A stretch of DNA of 64,000 nucleotides, taken from positions 186,001-250,000 of the forward strand of contig NZ_CP005191.1 in the NCBI RefSeq assembly GCF_001563285.1. The letters are read 5' to 3'. The notes under the pieces are model-generated. The model ran no database searches, had not been told where the DNA came from, and saw nothing but the letters and a program-made list of their open reading frames with translations. Each line of letters starts with the position of its first letter. Within the stretch, counting starts at the first letter, position 1. Origin of the DNA: Sphingobium sp. MI1205 (GTDB lineage Bacteria; Pseudomonadota; Alphaproteobacteria; Sphingomonadales; Sphingomonadaceae). A program made the position numbers and the translations under genes. Below are positions 15,553-24,540 of the stretch, one piece after another.

Positions 15553-16833
15553 CTAGCGCTCGCGATCCTTCGGCTTGTCGGCCTTCTGCGTAGGGATTTT
15601 ACCTTCGCGCAACGCGGAGACGACATTGGATTTCGCGCTCTCGGTGATCGCCGCCAGCTGCTCCTTGGACGCGCCCTTTCCAACGGCGTCGGCAACCCGC
15701 TTGTCGATGGCGATCTGAAAGGGGGCAAGCCGCGCGTCGTCGCGGTTCTGCTCGGGCGAATTTTTCTGGAACTGCTCGGCAAGGCGCAAGTCCACTTGGC
15801 TGACGCCGGGAGGCATGACCTGCATCCGGAGCGCGCGATCGGCGGCTTGAACGTCGCGCGGGCTCATCTTGTCCAGGAAGGATGCAGCGCCGGCACTGAT
15901 CGCGCGAACCCGTTGAAGGGGGTCCATCCCCTCGGCCCAATTGACCTCGATCTGGTGATAGCGGCGCTGCTCGATAATTTGCACATGGTGGAGCGGTCCT
16001 TTCGGATCGCGAAAGAATGCCAGCTCTTGCGCGGAACGCTCGGCGAGCTGGCGCATGTCGCCGGAAGTCGCTGCGAGGCGGTTCAGCTGCTCATACTGCC
16101 GCGCGGCCACGGCCTGCGCGGTCGGCAAGTAGCGATTGATCTGCTCCTTGGCCTGCTCGATGCTCATGGCGCGGCGCTCGCCCGCTGGCATAAGAGAATC
16201 CATGGCGGGCGGCATGGCGATGCCCGCGGGGCCTCGCGCCGGTTCCCGGCGCGATTGCTCCTGCGGCATCGCGTCCCGAATGACCTTGGCGAGCGAGGCA
16301 TGATTGCCGGTATGGAAGCTGTCTCGGCTCGCCTCCATCCAATCCATCGGCCCCATTGCCTGAATCGAAACGAACTTCTCTGCCGCGAGGGAGTGAAGCT
16401 GCAAATGCAGGCGCATTGTGCGGCCGTTCCCTTCGCGGAACGGGTGAATGGCGTTCAGCTCGGAGATATGGCGCGCCATCGTGTCGGCGAAGCGATCACG
16501 GTCCATGGATTTGAGAGTTTGAAGATCCGGCAGCTGGCGGAACTCATGGTCCATGCTGCGCGCGATGAAGTGCGCCCGCGCAAAGGTGCTGCCCGGCTTG
16601 CTAATGTCCACGGTGCGGAATCGGCCCGCCCACTCATAGACGTCTTGGAACATATGCTTGTGGATGGCGCCATACTCGCGCGCCGTCATCGCCGGCGCGG
16701 CGCGCTGTAACGTCAGCTCACCATGCCGGACGACCGAGAAGAAGGCTTCTCGTTCCGAAAGAGTCTTATCGTCGCGTAAACCCAGCTTGTTCCTAAGAAC
16801 GGTGCTGTCTCGCCAGGTATATGGATCACCCAC
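15553..16833 (-). CDS. Fic-domain protein, likely AMPylating toxin
   Basis: A 426-residue protein. The Fic domain occupies about residues 20-200, with an intact active-site motif HPFREGNGRTMR (catalytic His, acidic Mg2+ ligand and anion-binding Gly/Arg). Before it lies the conserved DVYEWAGRFRTVDISK segment. The C-terminal half is charged and helical and unlike a simple toxin, so it may resemble Bep/VbhT-type proteins. Fic enzymes usually transfer AMP to a Ser/Thr/Tyr of a target such as DNA gyrase. The preceding small gene is a likely VbhA-type antitoxin, ending three bases upstream of the Fic start. Confidence 0.85.
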   Translation of the reverse strand: MGDPYTWRDSTVLRNKLGLRDDKTLSEREAFFSVVRHGELTLQRAAPAMTAREYGAIHKHMFQDVYEWAGRFRTVDISKPGSTFARAHFIARSMDHEFRQLPDLQTLKSMDRDRFADTMARHISELNAIHPFREGNGRTMRLHLQLHSLAAEKFVSIQAMGPMDWMEASRDSFHTGNHASLAKVIRDAMPQEQSRREPARGPAGIAMPPAMDSLMPAGERRAMSIEQAKEQINRYLPTAQAVAARQYEQLNRLAATSGDMRQLAERSAQELAFFRDPKGPLHHVQIIEQRRYHQIEVNWAEGMDPLQRVRAISAGAASFLDKMSPRDVQAADRALRMQVMPPGVSQVDLRLAEQFQKNSPEQNRDDARLAPFQIAIDKRVADAVGKGASKEQLAAITESAKSNVVSALREGKIPTQKADKPKDRER

Positions 16834-16836
16834 CTG

Positions 16837-17097
16837 TCATGCAGCAATCTTCTGCCGCGACAGAACATCGCGGTTGTATTCCTGCGCTAGATTGATCGCC
16901 ACATCGACGGGGATTTCAGTTTCTACCAATAACAAACAAAAGGCATGGTCATCGGCAAGCAATTCCAGCCCTTCAATTTTGGCATTTGCGAGTGCTTCGC
17001 AATAGACGTCCATGACGACAGGAACGTCTTCCTTGCGCCGAGGCTTGAAGCCCATCGCCTTTATGCGATTCTGATAGGTGTTGATGATATTTTCCAT
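16837..17097 (-). CDS. VbhA/FicA-like antitoxin
   Basis: An 86-residue protein directly upstream of the Fic gene on the same strand. The segment ALANAKIEGLELLADDHAF is like the inhibitory helix of class I Fic antitoxins (consensus Ser/Thr-x-x-x-Glu-Gly/Asn), with Asn in the first position and Glu-Gly conserved. The Glu would insert into the Fic ATP pocket. The following helical half (EIPVDVAINLAQEYN) also fits this family. Assignment rests on motif plus position. Confidence 0.7.
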   Translation of the reverse strand: MENIINTYQNRIKAMGFKPRRKEDVPVVMDVYCEALANAKIEGLELLADDHAFCLLLVETEIPVDVAINLAQEYNRDVLSRQKIAA

Positions 17098-17195
17098 TTT
17101 GCACCTGATAACGACCTAGGCTGCAATATAGTTACCATATCGGGATATGTATATAAACCACTTGGGCAGACCGCAAAAATCCTAGTTCAAAATTG

Positions 17196-17231
17196 GGACG
17201 CCGCGATAACGCGGCGTCCGCCCGTTTTTTT
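17196..17231. terminator. intrinsic terminator, probably bidirectional, after ardC
   Basis: A 9-bp G/C-rich stem (GGACGCCGC / GCGGCGTCC) at 17196-17219. It is followed on the plus strand by CGCCCG and seven T. On the minus strand, after the ardC stop, it is followed by CAATTTT. It most likely terminates ardC transcripts. Confidence 0.75.
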
Positions 17232-17247
17232 GGCGCGGGGGACCGTT

Positions 17248-17641
17248 TCAGCCCCCTTGATCCAGCATCATCGCCAAGAGGTAATCGGCGGCATTCTGCG
17301 CTTCGCGCGCGGCCTCGAAAATGGCTCGCTTATCGTTGCGGAGCGCGGTCAACCAGTGTTCAAGGTAAGCTGCATGGTCTTCCCGTTCCTCGACCTTGAA
17401 ACCGACGATGGCGCCGATGAAACAGGCTCCCAGCTCCGCCACTAACTCGTCCCTCGCATAGTCCGCGCGGCTTGTTGAAATCAGCGTCTTGCGGTTCAGA
17501 CGGCTTTCATGGCCTGCAAGATGCACTGCCTCATGAGCGAGCGTGGCATAATAATCATCGGCGGAATGAAACACCTTGAAGGGCGGCATCTGAATGTAGT
17601 CGTCGCGGGTGTGATAGAAGGCTTGCGATCCGCCAACGCGA
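17248..17641 (-). pseudogene. ardC: ardC antirestriction protein, N-terminus lost
   Basis: The frame encodes the C-terminal ~130 residues of an ArdC-type protein: GGSQAFYHTRDDYIQMP, then the zinc-metallopeptidase motif HEAVHLAGHESRLNR and the second Glu in ELVAELGACFIG. The N-terminal ssDNA-binding domain is missing because an IS3-family element begins at 17641/17642. No remaining ardC sequence is recognisable beyond that IS, so the insertion was accompanied by loss of the upstream part. ArdC normally protects incoming plasmid DNA from restriction; this copy should be inactive. Confidence 0.85.
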
Positions 17642-17704
17642 TGATCTGCCCCCCGCTGAGTGGCCCAGAGACTATGATAGTCTGGACCACGAAAGGGACG
17701 ACGA

Positions 17705-17983
17705 ATGCCGAGCAAGAAGCACAAGCCGGAAGAGATTATCGGCAAGCTGCGTGAAGTTGAGATTGTGCTGGCGCAGGGCGCCTCGACCGCTGAAGCGTGC
17801 CGGCGGATCGCGGTCAGCGAACAGACCTATTATCGCTGGCGCAAGGAATATGGCGGCCTGAAGACCGACCAGGCGCGGCGCATGAAGGATCTGGAGAAGG
17901 AGAATCTGCGGCTCAGGCGGGCGATCTCTGATCTGACGCTCGACAAGCTGATTTTGCAGGAGGCGGCGCGGGGAAACTTCTGA
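17705..17983 (+). CDS. IS3-family OrfA
   Basis: A 92-residue protein with an N-terminal HTH ([39 protein letters not shown]) and a C-terminal leucine-zipper-like stretch ([27 protein letters not shown]), typical of IS407-group OrfA. It would be fused to OrfB by -1 frameshifting near its 3' end to make the active transposase. Confidence 0.92.
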   Translation: MPSKKHKPEEIIGKLREVEIVLAQGASTAEACRRIAVSEQTYYRWRKEYGGLKTDQARRMKDLEKENLRLRRAISDLTLDKLILQEAARGNF

Positions 17984-18015
17984 GCCCCGCGCGGCGACGG
18001 CGCTGCATCGAACAT

Positions 18016-18876
18016 GTGCGACGAGAGCTTCCGGTGTCCGAGCGACGGATCTGCCGGGTGTTGGGTCAGCATCGATCGACGCAGCGCAAAGTGCCGCGCG
18101 GGGCGGATGACGAACCGGCGCTGACGGAGGATATCATCGCGTTGGCGAAGCAATATGGTCGCTACGGCTATCGTCGGGTGACGGCATTGCTCTGTCATGC
18201 GGGATGGACGGTGAACCACAAACGCGTTGAGCGGATATGGCGGCGCGAGGGGCTCAAGGTCCCGCAACGCCAGCCAAAGCGCGGGCGTCTATGGCTCAAC
18301 GACGGATCGTGCATCCGCCTGCGGCCTGAGTATCCAGGGCATGTATGGGCTTACGACTTCGTCGAGGGGCGCACGCATGATGGCCGCAAGTTCCGCATCC
18401 TGACCATCATCGATGAGGCTAGCAGGGAATGCCTGGCGCTCATCGTGGCACGTCAGCTGCGGCATGAGGACGTCCTTGCCGCGCTGGCGGAGCTGTTCGT
18501 CACTCGCGGCCCGCCTGCACATATACGGTCGGACAATGGCGCCGAGTTTATCGCCAATGCCGTCCAGCAATGGCTCGGCCAGATCGGCGTGAAGACGCTA
18601 TACATCGCGCCGGGATCACCATGGGAGAATGGGTATAATGAGAGCTTCAACGGGTCGCTGCGCGACGAACTGCTCAATGGCGAGATCTTCTACAGCCTCG
18701 CCGAGGCCAAGGTGCTGATCGAAGCCTGGCGGCGGCATTACAACACCATCCGCCCGCACAGCAGTCTGGGCTACCGACCACCGGCCCCGGAAACGGCATC
18801 ACCGCCATATCCGGCCTCCGGTTCCGCTTCGCTCCACCTCCGCCCAGATATGGCGGCGGCGAGTTTAATCCACTAA
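18016..18876 (+). CDS. IS3-family OrfB transposase
   Basis: A 286-residue integrase-core protein. The DDE residues are in [17 protein letters not shown] (first Asp), [11 protein letters not shown] (second Asp) and [18 protein letters not shown] (Glu). It starts at GTG 18016 but the frame is open upstream, consistent with production as an OrfAB fusion. It appears intact. Confidence 0.92.
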   Translation: MRRELPVSERRICRVLGQHRSTQRKVPRGADDEPALTEDIIALAKQYGRYGYRRVTALLCHAGWTVNHKRVERIWRREGLKVPQRQPKRGRLWLNDGSCIRLRPEYPGHVWAYDFVEGRTHDGRKFRILTIIDEASRECLALIVARQLRHEDVLAALAELFVTRGPPAHIRSDNGAEFIANAVQQWLGQIGVKTLYIAPGSPWENGYNESFNGSLRDELLNGEIFYSLAEAKVLIEAWRRHYNTIRPHSSLGYRPPAPETASPPYPASGSASLHLRPDMAAASLIH

Positions 18877-18949
18877 CAAACCAGCCGGTCCACTCGGTGG
18901 GGGCAGGTCAACGCGTCCAGCGCAGTTGACTCGGCCTGTCGCGACTATC

Positions 18950-19321
18950 TCACGCATCAGCGAAACTCTCGATTTTAGGCGGATTTACGCGCCTTGGCGC
19001 GCGGTGCCGACGCCAGTCCATGCCCGAGGTGAGTGCTGCCATCTGCGCCGCCGTGATCGAAAAACTGCCATCGACCGCCGGCGGCCAGGCGAACCCTTCG
19101 GCGGCCTCGGCGCGCTTGGTCATCAGCCAGATGCCGGTGCCGTCGAACCACAGAATCTTCAGCCTGTCCTTCCGCTTGGAACGAAAAATATAGGCGACCC
19201 CGCGCCACGGGTCCTGGTCCAGCTCATGTTGTATCTTGGCCACCAGCGTGTCGATGCCGCAGCGAAAGTCGATCGGCTTGGTGTAGATCAGTACCTTGGC
19301 GTCGCTGCCCGGCCCGATCAT
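18950..19321 (-). CDS. tnpB: IS66-family TnpB
   Basis: A 123-residue IS66 accessory protein with the family signatures VLIYTKPIDFRCGIDTLVA, YIFRSKRKDRLKILWFDGTGIWLMTKR and FAWP. It overlaps tnpA by four bases (ATGA at 19318-19321). The C-terminal ~15 residues look atypical, and tnpC does not follow on this strand, so the element is broken just after this gene. Confidence 0.88.
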   Translation of the reverse strand: MIGPGSDAKVLIYTKPIDFRCGIDTLVAKIQHELDQDPWRGVAYIFRSKRKDRLKILWFDGTGIWLMTKRAEAAEGFAWPPAVDGSFSITAAQMAALTSGMDWRRHRAPRRVNPPKIESFADA

Positions 19322-19737
19322 AGCGCCCTCTGCAGCGCTGCGATCACCGCGGCAACCAGCGTCGCGCTCGCGCCATGGGCGATCATCACCGGCACGCCGT
19401 GGACCTCCATCGCGACCTGGACCAGAGTATCGGGCATCAGCCGGACGCCGGCTGCCTCCGGCTCGAGCAGCATCGCCGGCACCGACGCCGGCTCGATCAC
19501 CGCCGGCAGGAACATCGGCCCGTCTTCGCGCGCCTTGGCTTCCGCTGTCTCGCGCAGCTCGCGGCGCCAGCCATATATCTGGGCCGGAAGGACGTCGAAG
19601 CACGACGCCACCTCCGCCATGCTGCACGTCGGATCGAGCGACAGCTCGACCACTGCGCGCTTCTCTTCCAGCGTCCAGCGCCGCCGGCGCCCGTTCTCCA
19701 GCCCGCCACTGCCGTCGATCTCCTGCTCCACAGACAC
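19318..19737 (-). CDS. tnpA: IS66-family TnpA
   Basis: A 139-residue IS66 Orf1 protein with an HTH-type N-terminal half (RRRRWTLEEKRAVVELSLDP, MAEVASCFDVLPAQIYGWRREL). It starts about 55 bases inside the 30-bp IS66 terminus at 19791-19820. With tnpB it forms the left part of an IS66 element read leftwards. Confidence 0.88.
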   Translation of the reverse strand: MSVEQEIDGSGGLENGRRRRWTLEEKRAVVELSLDPTCSMAEVASCFDVLPAQIYGWRRELRETAEAKAREDGPMFLPAVIEPASVPAMLLEPEAAGVRLMPDTLVQVAMEVHGVPVMIAHGASATLVAAVIAALQRAL

Positions 19738-19820
19738 CCCGCCGAATCAAATGATGCGATATGCGCGGCACACTCAGAGCTCATGGCCACTTCCGCCACG
19801 TGGGTCTGGGATGACGGATA

Positions 19821-20350
19821 CGATCTACAAGATCGAGGCAACGCTCAGGGGCAAGTCGCCCGAACGGCGGTTCGAAGGCCGGCAGCTGATGCTGAAGCCG
19901 CTGTTCGACGACCTGCGCGACTATCTCTCGAAGAACCTCGGCCGGTTCAGCACCAAGGGCAAGATGGCCGAGGCGATCAACTACACGCTCAACCACTGGC
20001 AGCAGCTCACCTATTGCCTGCTCGACGGCCGCGTCGAGCTCGATACCAACACGGTCGAAAGAAGCATCCGCCCGATTGCCCTGTCGCGCCGCAACTCGTT
20101 GTTCGCCGGCAGCGATGCCGGAGCCGACAATTGGTCGGTGATCGCGAGTCTTCTCGAAACGTGCAAGCTCTCGGACGTCGATCCACTCGCCTGGCTCACC
20201 ACCACCCTGCAAAAGCTTGCCGCCGGTCATAGCAACAAGGACCTCGATTCCCTCATGCCCTGGCACTTCCCCAAGATCGCCGGGCGCAACGCCCCCTCCT
20301 AAGACGCTTGACCGACACGGTTCCGCCACGTGGGTCTGGGATGACGGATA
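19821..20350 (+). repeat. 530-bp direct repeat, copy 1 (tnpC 3' end plus IS66 terminus)
   Basis: By eye identical to 21324-21853 over 530 bases. It encodes the last ~160 residues of IS66 TnpC (from IYKIEATLRGKSPERR to GRNAPS) and the 30-bp terminus. An ATG inside the preceding terminus at 19811 happens to open this frame, but the product would be only a transposase tail. Confidence 0.85.
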
Positions 20351-21805
20351 CGCCTCAACGACATTCTCGACCAGTTAAAGCGCCACCGTTTCGGCCAGAG
20401 CGCCGAGCGGCTCGATCCCGACCAGTACCAGCTCGTGCTCGAAGAGCTCGAAGCTGCCTTGTCGCGCGCCGAGGCCGGGCTCGAGGCGCTGATCGACCAG
20501 GCTGACGCGACCAGCGAGACAAAGCGCCGCCGCCGCAACAACCGTGGAGCGCTGCCCGCCCATCTCGAGCGTATCGAGCAGGTCGTCGACATCGAAGACA
20601 AGCAGTGTGCCTGCTGCGGCGGCGATCTTCATGTCATCGGCGAGGACGTCACCGAGCGCCTCGACGTCGTGCCCACCATCTTCCGCGTGTTGGTCACCCG
20701 CCGTCCGCGCTATGGCTGCCGCGGCTGCGACGAGGGCGGCGTCACCCAGGCGCCGGCGCCAAGCTTCATCGTCGATCAGGGCCTGCCCACCGACGCGCTC
20801 GTCGCCCAGGTCATCGTCGCGCGCTACGCCGATCACCTTCCGCTTTACCGGCAAGCCCAGATCTACGCCCGCCAGGGGATCGATCTCGACCGGGCAACGC
20901 TCGCCGACTGGGTCGGGCGCGTCGGATGGTGGCTGACTCCACTGCGCGCGCATCTGCTCGCCGAACTCAGGAGTTCGGTGAAGCTGTTCGCCGACGAGAC
21001 GCGCATGCCCGTGCTGGCTCCCGGGACCGGCAAGACCAAGACCGGCCAGCTGTGGGCCTATGCCCGCGATGATCGGCCTTGGGGCGGCACTGCGCCACCC
21101 GCCGTCGTCTACATGTACGCCACCGGCCGCGGCGGCGAGCATCCGATCGACCATCTCGGCGACTTCGCCGGGGTGCTGCAGGTGGACGGCTATGCCGGCT
21201 ACAACGAGATCAAGCGTCGCAACGGTGCCACCCTCGCATTCTGCCTGCTTCACGCGCGGCGCAAATTCTACGATTTTCGCGAGAAGGAGCCCGTTGCGGC
21301 CGAAGTACTGCGCCGCTTCTCGGCGATCTACAAGATCGAGGCAACGCTCAGGGGCAAGTCGCCCGAACGGCGGTTCGAAGGCCGGCAGCTGATGCTGAAG
21401 CCGCTGTTCGACGACCTGCGCGACTATCTCTCGAAGAACCTCGGCCGGTTCAGCACCAAGGGCAAGATGGCCGAGGCGATCAACTACACGCTCAACCACT
21501 GGCAGCAGCTCACCTATTGCCTGCTCGACGGCCGCGTCGAGCTCGATACCAACACGGTCGAAAGAAGCATCCGCCCGATTGCCCTGTCGCGCCGCAACTC
21601 GTTGTTCGCCGGCAGCGATGCCGGAGCCGACAATTGGTCGGTGATCGCGAGTCTTCTCGAAACGTGCAAGCTCTCGGACGTCGATCCACTCGCCTGGCTC
21701 ACCACCACCCTGCAAAAGCTTGCCGCCGGTCATAGCAACAAGGACCTCGATTCCCTCATGCCCTGGCACTTCCCCAAGATCGCCGGGCGCAACGCCCCCT
21801 CCTAA
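20351..21805 (+). pseudogene. tnpC: IS66-family transposase TnpC, 5' truncated
   Basis: The open frame runs from the junction at 20351 (RLNDILDQLKRHRFGQSAERLD) to 21805, about 484 residues, with the first possible start only at GTG 20435. The zinc-finger part (CACCGGDLHVIGEDVTE, CRGCDEG), the core (LFADETRMPVLAPGTGKTKTGQLW, VDGYAGYN) and the C-terminal IS66 domain (NTVERSIRPIALSRRNSLFAGSDAGADN) are all present. The N-terminal stretch upstream of the coiled coil and the cognate tnpAB on this strand are missing, so it is probably inactive alone. Confidence 0.82.
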
Positions 21806-21853
21806 GACGCTTGACCGACACGGTTCCGCCACGTGGGTCTGGGATGACGGATA
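21324..21853 (+). repeat. 530-bp direct repeat, copy 2
   Basis: Same sequence as 19821-20350, here in its natural position as the 3' third of the long tnpC fragment plus terminus. It provides a 530-bp homology for deletion or tandem duplication. Confidence 0.85.
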
Positions 21854-21914
21854 CCCCACATCCGTCGCGAAGCGCCGTCCAAATCTTCCCGCAGCCGACT
21901 TTTTCAACACAATA

Positions 21915-22390
21915 AGGCCGGCAGCTGATTCTGAAGCCGCTGTTCGACGACCTGCGCGACGATCTCTCGAAGAACCTCGCCCGGTTCAGCGCCAAGGGCA
22001 AGATGGCCGAGGCGATCAACTACACGCTCAACCACTGGCCCCGGCTCACCTATTGCCTGCTCGACGGCCGCGTCGAGTTGGATACCAACACGGTCGAAAG
22101 AAGCATCCGCCCGATTGCCTTGTCGCGCCGCAATTCGTTATTCGCTGGCAGCGATGCCGGAGCCGACAATTGGTCGGTGATCGCGAGTCTTCTCGAAACG
22201 TGCAAGCTCTCGGACGTCGATCCACTCGCCTGGCTCACCACCACCCTGCAAAAGCTTGCCGCCGGTCATAGCAACAAGGACCTCGATTCCCTCATGCCTT
22301 GGAACTTCCCCAAAATTCGCAGGGCGCACCGCCCCCTCTTTAGACGCTTGACCGACACGGTTCCGCCACGTGGGTCTGGGATGACGGATA
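21915..22390 (+). pseudogene. diverged tnpC 3' fragment with IS66 terminus
   Basis: Encodes the tail of TnpC from GRQLILKPLFDDLRDDLS onward, with scattered substitutions relative to the other two copies, then a 30-bp terminus at 22361-22390. The upstream 60 bases (21854-21914) are unrelated to IS66. It is an older copy, judged by its divergence. Confidence 0.78.
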
Positions 22391-22652
22391 CTGTTCAACC
22401 TGAAATCCACTTTTTCCGCCGTGCGAATCGTGTCGCCCCAAGAAGCTTAGATCGCACCGAACCGGATCGGATTGTTTCCGCCACCACGCGCGTCCGGTTT
22501 GGCGCCGACGGCTCGGCGCTCGCTTCGCACGTTAACCGTTGGAGTGAGCGGTTATCAATCACGCAGTAATCCATAACCGCTCTATTTTTTCCGCAGTGAT
22601 TTTCGAACTGCCCTGTCATCACGGTTGCGCTGCGTCTTCCTAGAAGCTCAGT
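22391..22652. other. unassigned spacer between IS66 array and IS6100
   Basis: These 262 bases have no convincing gene or recognisable repeat. A short dyad AACCGTTGGAGTGAGCGGTT near 22533 is the only visible structure. It is likely a remnant of the sequence into which IS6100 copy 1 inserted. Confidence 0.5.
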
Positions 22653-23532
22653 GGCTCTGTTGCAAAGATTGGCGGCAGTCAGAGGTAGGCTGTCGCTCTG
22701 CGCCGATCAGGCGGCTGCTGCGAAATGGTGGTTGAGCATGCCCATGGCCTCCGTCAGCGCCGAGGGCCCAATGCCAAAAGCTCTCTCCACAAGGCGCACC
22801 TCGCCCCTGATGCCGGGCTGCAGGCACCAGGGGCGAGCCTGTCCTTTGCGCAGGGCTCGCATGACTTCGAATCCCTTGATCGTGGCATAGGCCGTGGGGA
22901 TCGATTTGAAACCGCGCACCGGCTTGATCAGTATCTTGAGCTTTCCGTGATCGGCCTCGATCACGTTATTGAGATACTTCACCTGCCGGTGGGCCGTCTC
23001 CCGGTCCAGCTTTCCTTCGCGCTTCAATTCGGTGATCGCTGCACCATAGCTCGGCGCTTTGTCGGTATTGAGCGTGGCAGGCTTTTCCCAGTGCTTCAGG
23101 CCTCGCAGGGCCTTGCCCAGGAACCGCTTCGCTGCCTTGGCGCTGCGGGTCGGCGACAGGTAGAAATCGATCGTGTCGCCCCGCTTGTCGACTGCCCGGT
23201 ACAGGTAGGTCCACTTGCCCCGCACCTTGACGTAGGTTTCATCCAGGCGCCAGCTCGGATCAAAGCCACGCCGCCAGAACCAGCGCAGCCGCTTCTCCAT
23301 CTCCGGGGCGTAGCACTGGACCCAGCGATAGATCGTCGTATGGTCGACCGAAATGCCGCGTTCCGCCAGCATTTCCTCAAGGTCGCGATAGCTGATCGGA
23401 TAGCGACAATACCAGCGCACCGCCCACAGGATCACATCACCCTGGAAATGGCGCCACTTGAAATCCGTCATCGTTCCGTCCGTCCAATCTCCGCCAAGCA
23501 TGCTCAAGCTTCACGATTTTTGCAACAGAGCC
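22653..23532 (-). mobile_element. IS6100, copy 1
   Basis: Exactly 880 bp from GGCTCTGTTGCAAAG to its inverted copy ending CTTTTTGCAACAGAGCC-like, encoding the IS6 (IS26)-family transposase on the minus strand. The eight bases outside the ends (AGCTCAGT and AGCGGGAC) differ, so it is not a simple insertion. It cuts a TonB-dependent receptor gene on its right. Confidence 0.96.
22707..23501 (-). CDS. tnpA: IS6100 transposase (copy 1)
   Basis: A 264-residue IS6-family DDE transposase. Key segments are FKWRHFQGDVILWAVRWYCRY near the N-terminus, the first Asp in WRLDETYVKVRG, the second in LNTDKAPSYG, and the Glu in NNVIEADHGKLK. The sequence is the one I recognise as IS6100. The start at MLGGDWTDG gives the commonly quoted length; the internal MTDFKW start is also possible. 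The protein appears identical in all three copies of the window, which points to recent spread. Confidence 0.96.
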   Translation of the reverse strand: MLGGDWTDGTMTDFKWRHFQGDVILWAVRWYCRYPISYRDLEEMLAERGISVDHTTIYRWVQCYAPEMEKRLRWFWRRGFDPSWRLDETYVKVRGKWTYLYRAVDKRGDTIDFYLSPTRSAKAAKRFLGKALRGLKHWEKPATLNTDKAPSYGAAITELKREGKLDRETAHRQVKYLNNVIEADHGKLKILIKPVRGFKSIPTAYATIKGFEVMRALRKGQARPWCLQPGIRGEVRLVERAFGIGPSALTEAMGMLNHHFAAAA

Positions 23533-24446
23533 AGCGGGACCTCAATATGCTTCTCACCAAACTCGGTACTCCGGCATTTCTGTTCCCGGATCCGACAGAC
23601 CTGTCGCAATTCTACCCGACAGGGGAGCAGAAGCTCTCGTTCAGCAATGTTTCGCCGCGCGTCGGCATCGAACTCCATCCGACCGAGCGGATAATGCTGT
23701 ACGGATCATTCTCGAAGGGGTTCAAGTCGGGCGGCTGGACGACCCGCGTCTCCGCTCCGGTCCCGCCGGATCCGACCAAGCCTGCGGACAAGCAGGCGCC
23801 GAGCTTCAATCCGGAGAAAGCCGACACGTTCGAGATCGGCTTCAAGTCGCAGCTTTTCGATCGAATGCTGCAAGTCAATGCTGCGGCATTCTACACGGAC
23901 TACAAGGGCATCCAGATCCAGATCCAGCGCGGCATCGGTGCCTCCTTCGAGAACGCCGGCAACGCCAGAATCAAGGGTTTCGAGGTCGAGACGATCTTCG
24001 CGCCGAGCCGCGTCTTCCGCGTGAGCGCGTCGGCGGGATACATTGACGCTTACTATCGGAGGATCAACGATCCGTCGGGCACGATCACGCTGGCGAGCCG
24101 GCTGCCGCGTGTCCCGAAGTGGACCGCGACGCTATCTCCCGAGTTCAACGTTTTCCTGGCCAATGAAGGTCGGGTCACACTGCGGGCGGATTATTCCTAC
24201 AAGTCCACCATGGCGGCGGATGCGGAAAACACGCCCGAGTTGTTCAGTGGGAATGTCAGCCTCGTCAATGCCTCGCTCACGTACAGCGCGCCCGGCGACG
24301 ACTGGTCTCTCGCAATTGGCGGGAACAATGTTTTCAACAAACGCTACATCGCAAATGGCGTCAATCAGCTCAATGGAACTGGCCTGCTGAGCGCGGTGCC
24401 GAACAGGCCGTCTGAATATTATGCGACTTTGAGGTTTAAATTCTGA
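23533..24446 (+). pseudogene. TonB-dependent receptor, N-terminus removed by IS6100
   Basis: The remaining ~304 codons encode the C-terminal beta-barrel of a TonB-dependent outer-membrane receptor: NVSPRVGIELHPTERIMLYGSFSKGFKSGGW, FNPEKADTFEIGFKSQ, GFEVETIFAP and the final NVFNKRYIAN... RPSEYYATLRFKF with terminal Phe. Signal peptide, TonB box and plug are lost. The apparent in-frame extension across IS6100 is antisense to the transposase and meaningless. In lin regions such receptors may have served substrate uptake; that is inference. Confidence 0.9.
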
Positions 24447-24487
24447 TCGACCCGGACTGATCCCACTCCGGATGCTCCTATCTGTCC

Positions 24488-24520
24488 GGCCCGGGTTTAA
24501 CCTAGGCCGGGCTTTCTTTG
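24488..24520 (+). terminator. intrinsic terminator after the receptor gene
   Basis: Inverted arms GGCCCGG and CCGGGC around 24488-24512, followed by TTTCTTTG, 40 bases beyond the receptor stop and between two convergent genes. It may also serve linR from the other side. Confidence 0.6.
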
Positions 24521-24540
24521 CTAGGTCGATGGCAGCTTTC

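Larger units (their letters stand above)
17642..18910 (+). mobile_element. IS3-family (IS407-group-like) insertion sequence
   Basis: An element of about 1.27 kb with imperfect terminal inverted repeats. The left begins TGATCTGCCCCCCGCTGAGTGG and the right, read inward, begins TGACCTGCCCCCACCGAGTGG. ACGCG occurs just outside both ends (17636-17640 and 18911-18915), which may be a target duplication, although the left copy is separated from the IS by one extra A. It carries orfA and orfB. Confidence 0.85.
18950..22390. mobile_element. rearranged IS66-family array
   Basis: The region contains one left half (tnpA, tnpB, minus strand) and three plus-strand tnpC fragments. The same 30-bp terminus (TTCCGCCACGTGGG...GACGGATA) occurs four times: 19791-19820, 20321-20350, 21824-21853 and 22361-22390. 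Each tnpC fragment ends at one of these termini and is fused upstream to unrelated or internal sequence. This looks like repeated one-ended or adjacent-deletion events, not intact insertions. Confidence 0.8.

Noticed and set aside
19811..20302. A small plus-strand gene starting in the IS66 terminus
   Set aside because: The ATG belongs to the terminal repeat by chance, and the product is only the tail of TnpC in a 530-bp duplicated fragment.
22725..24446. A long plus-strand frame appearing to fuse an N-terminal region to the TonB receptor
   Set aside because: Its first 270 residues are antisense to the IS6100 transposase. The same antisense frame occurs at the other two copies, so only the part after 23533 is real receptor sequence.
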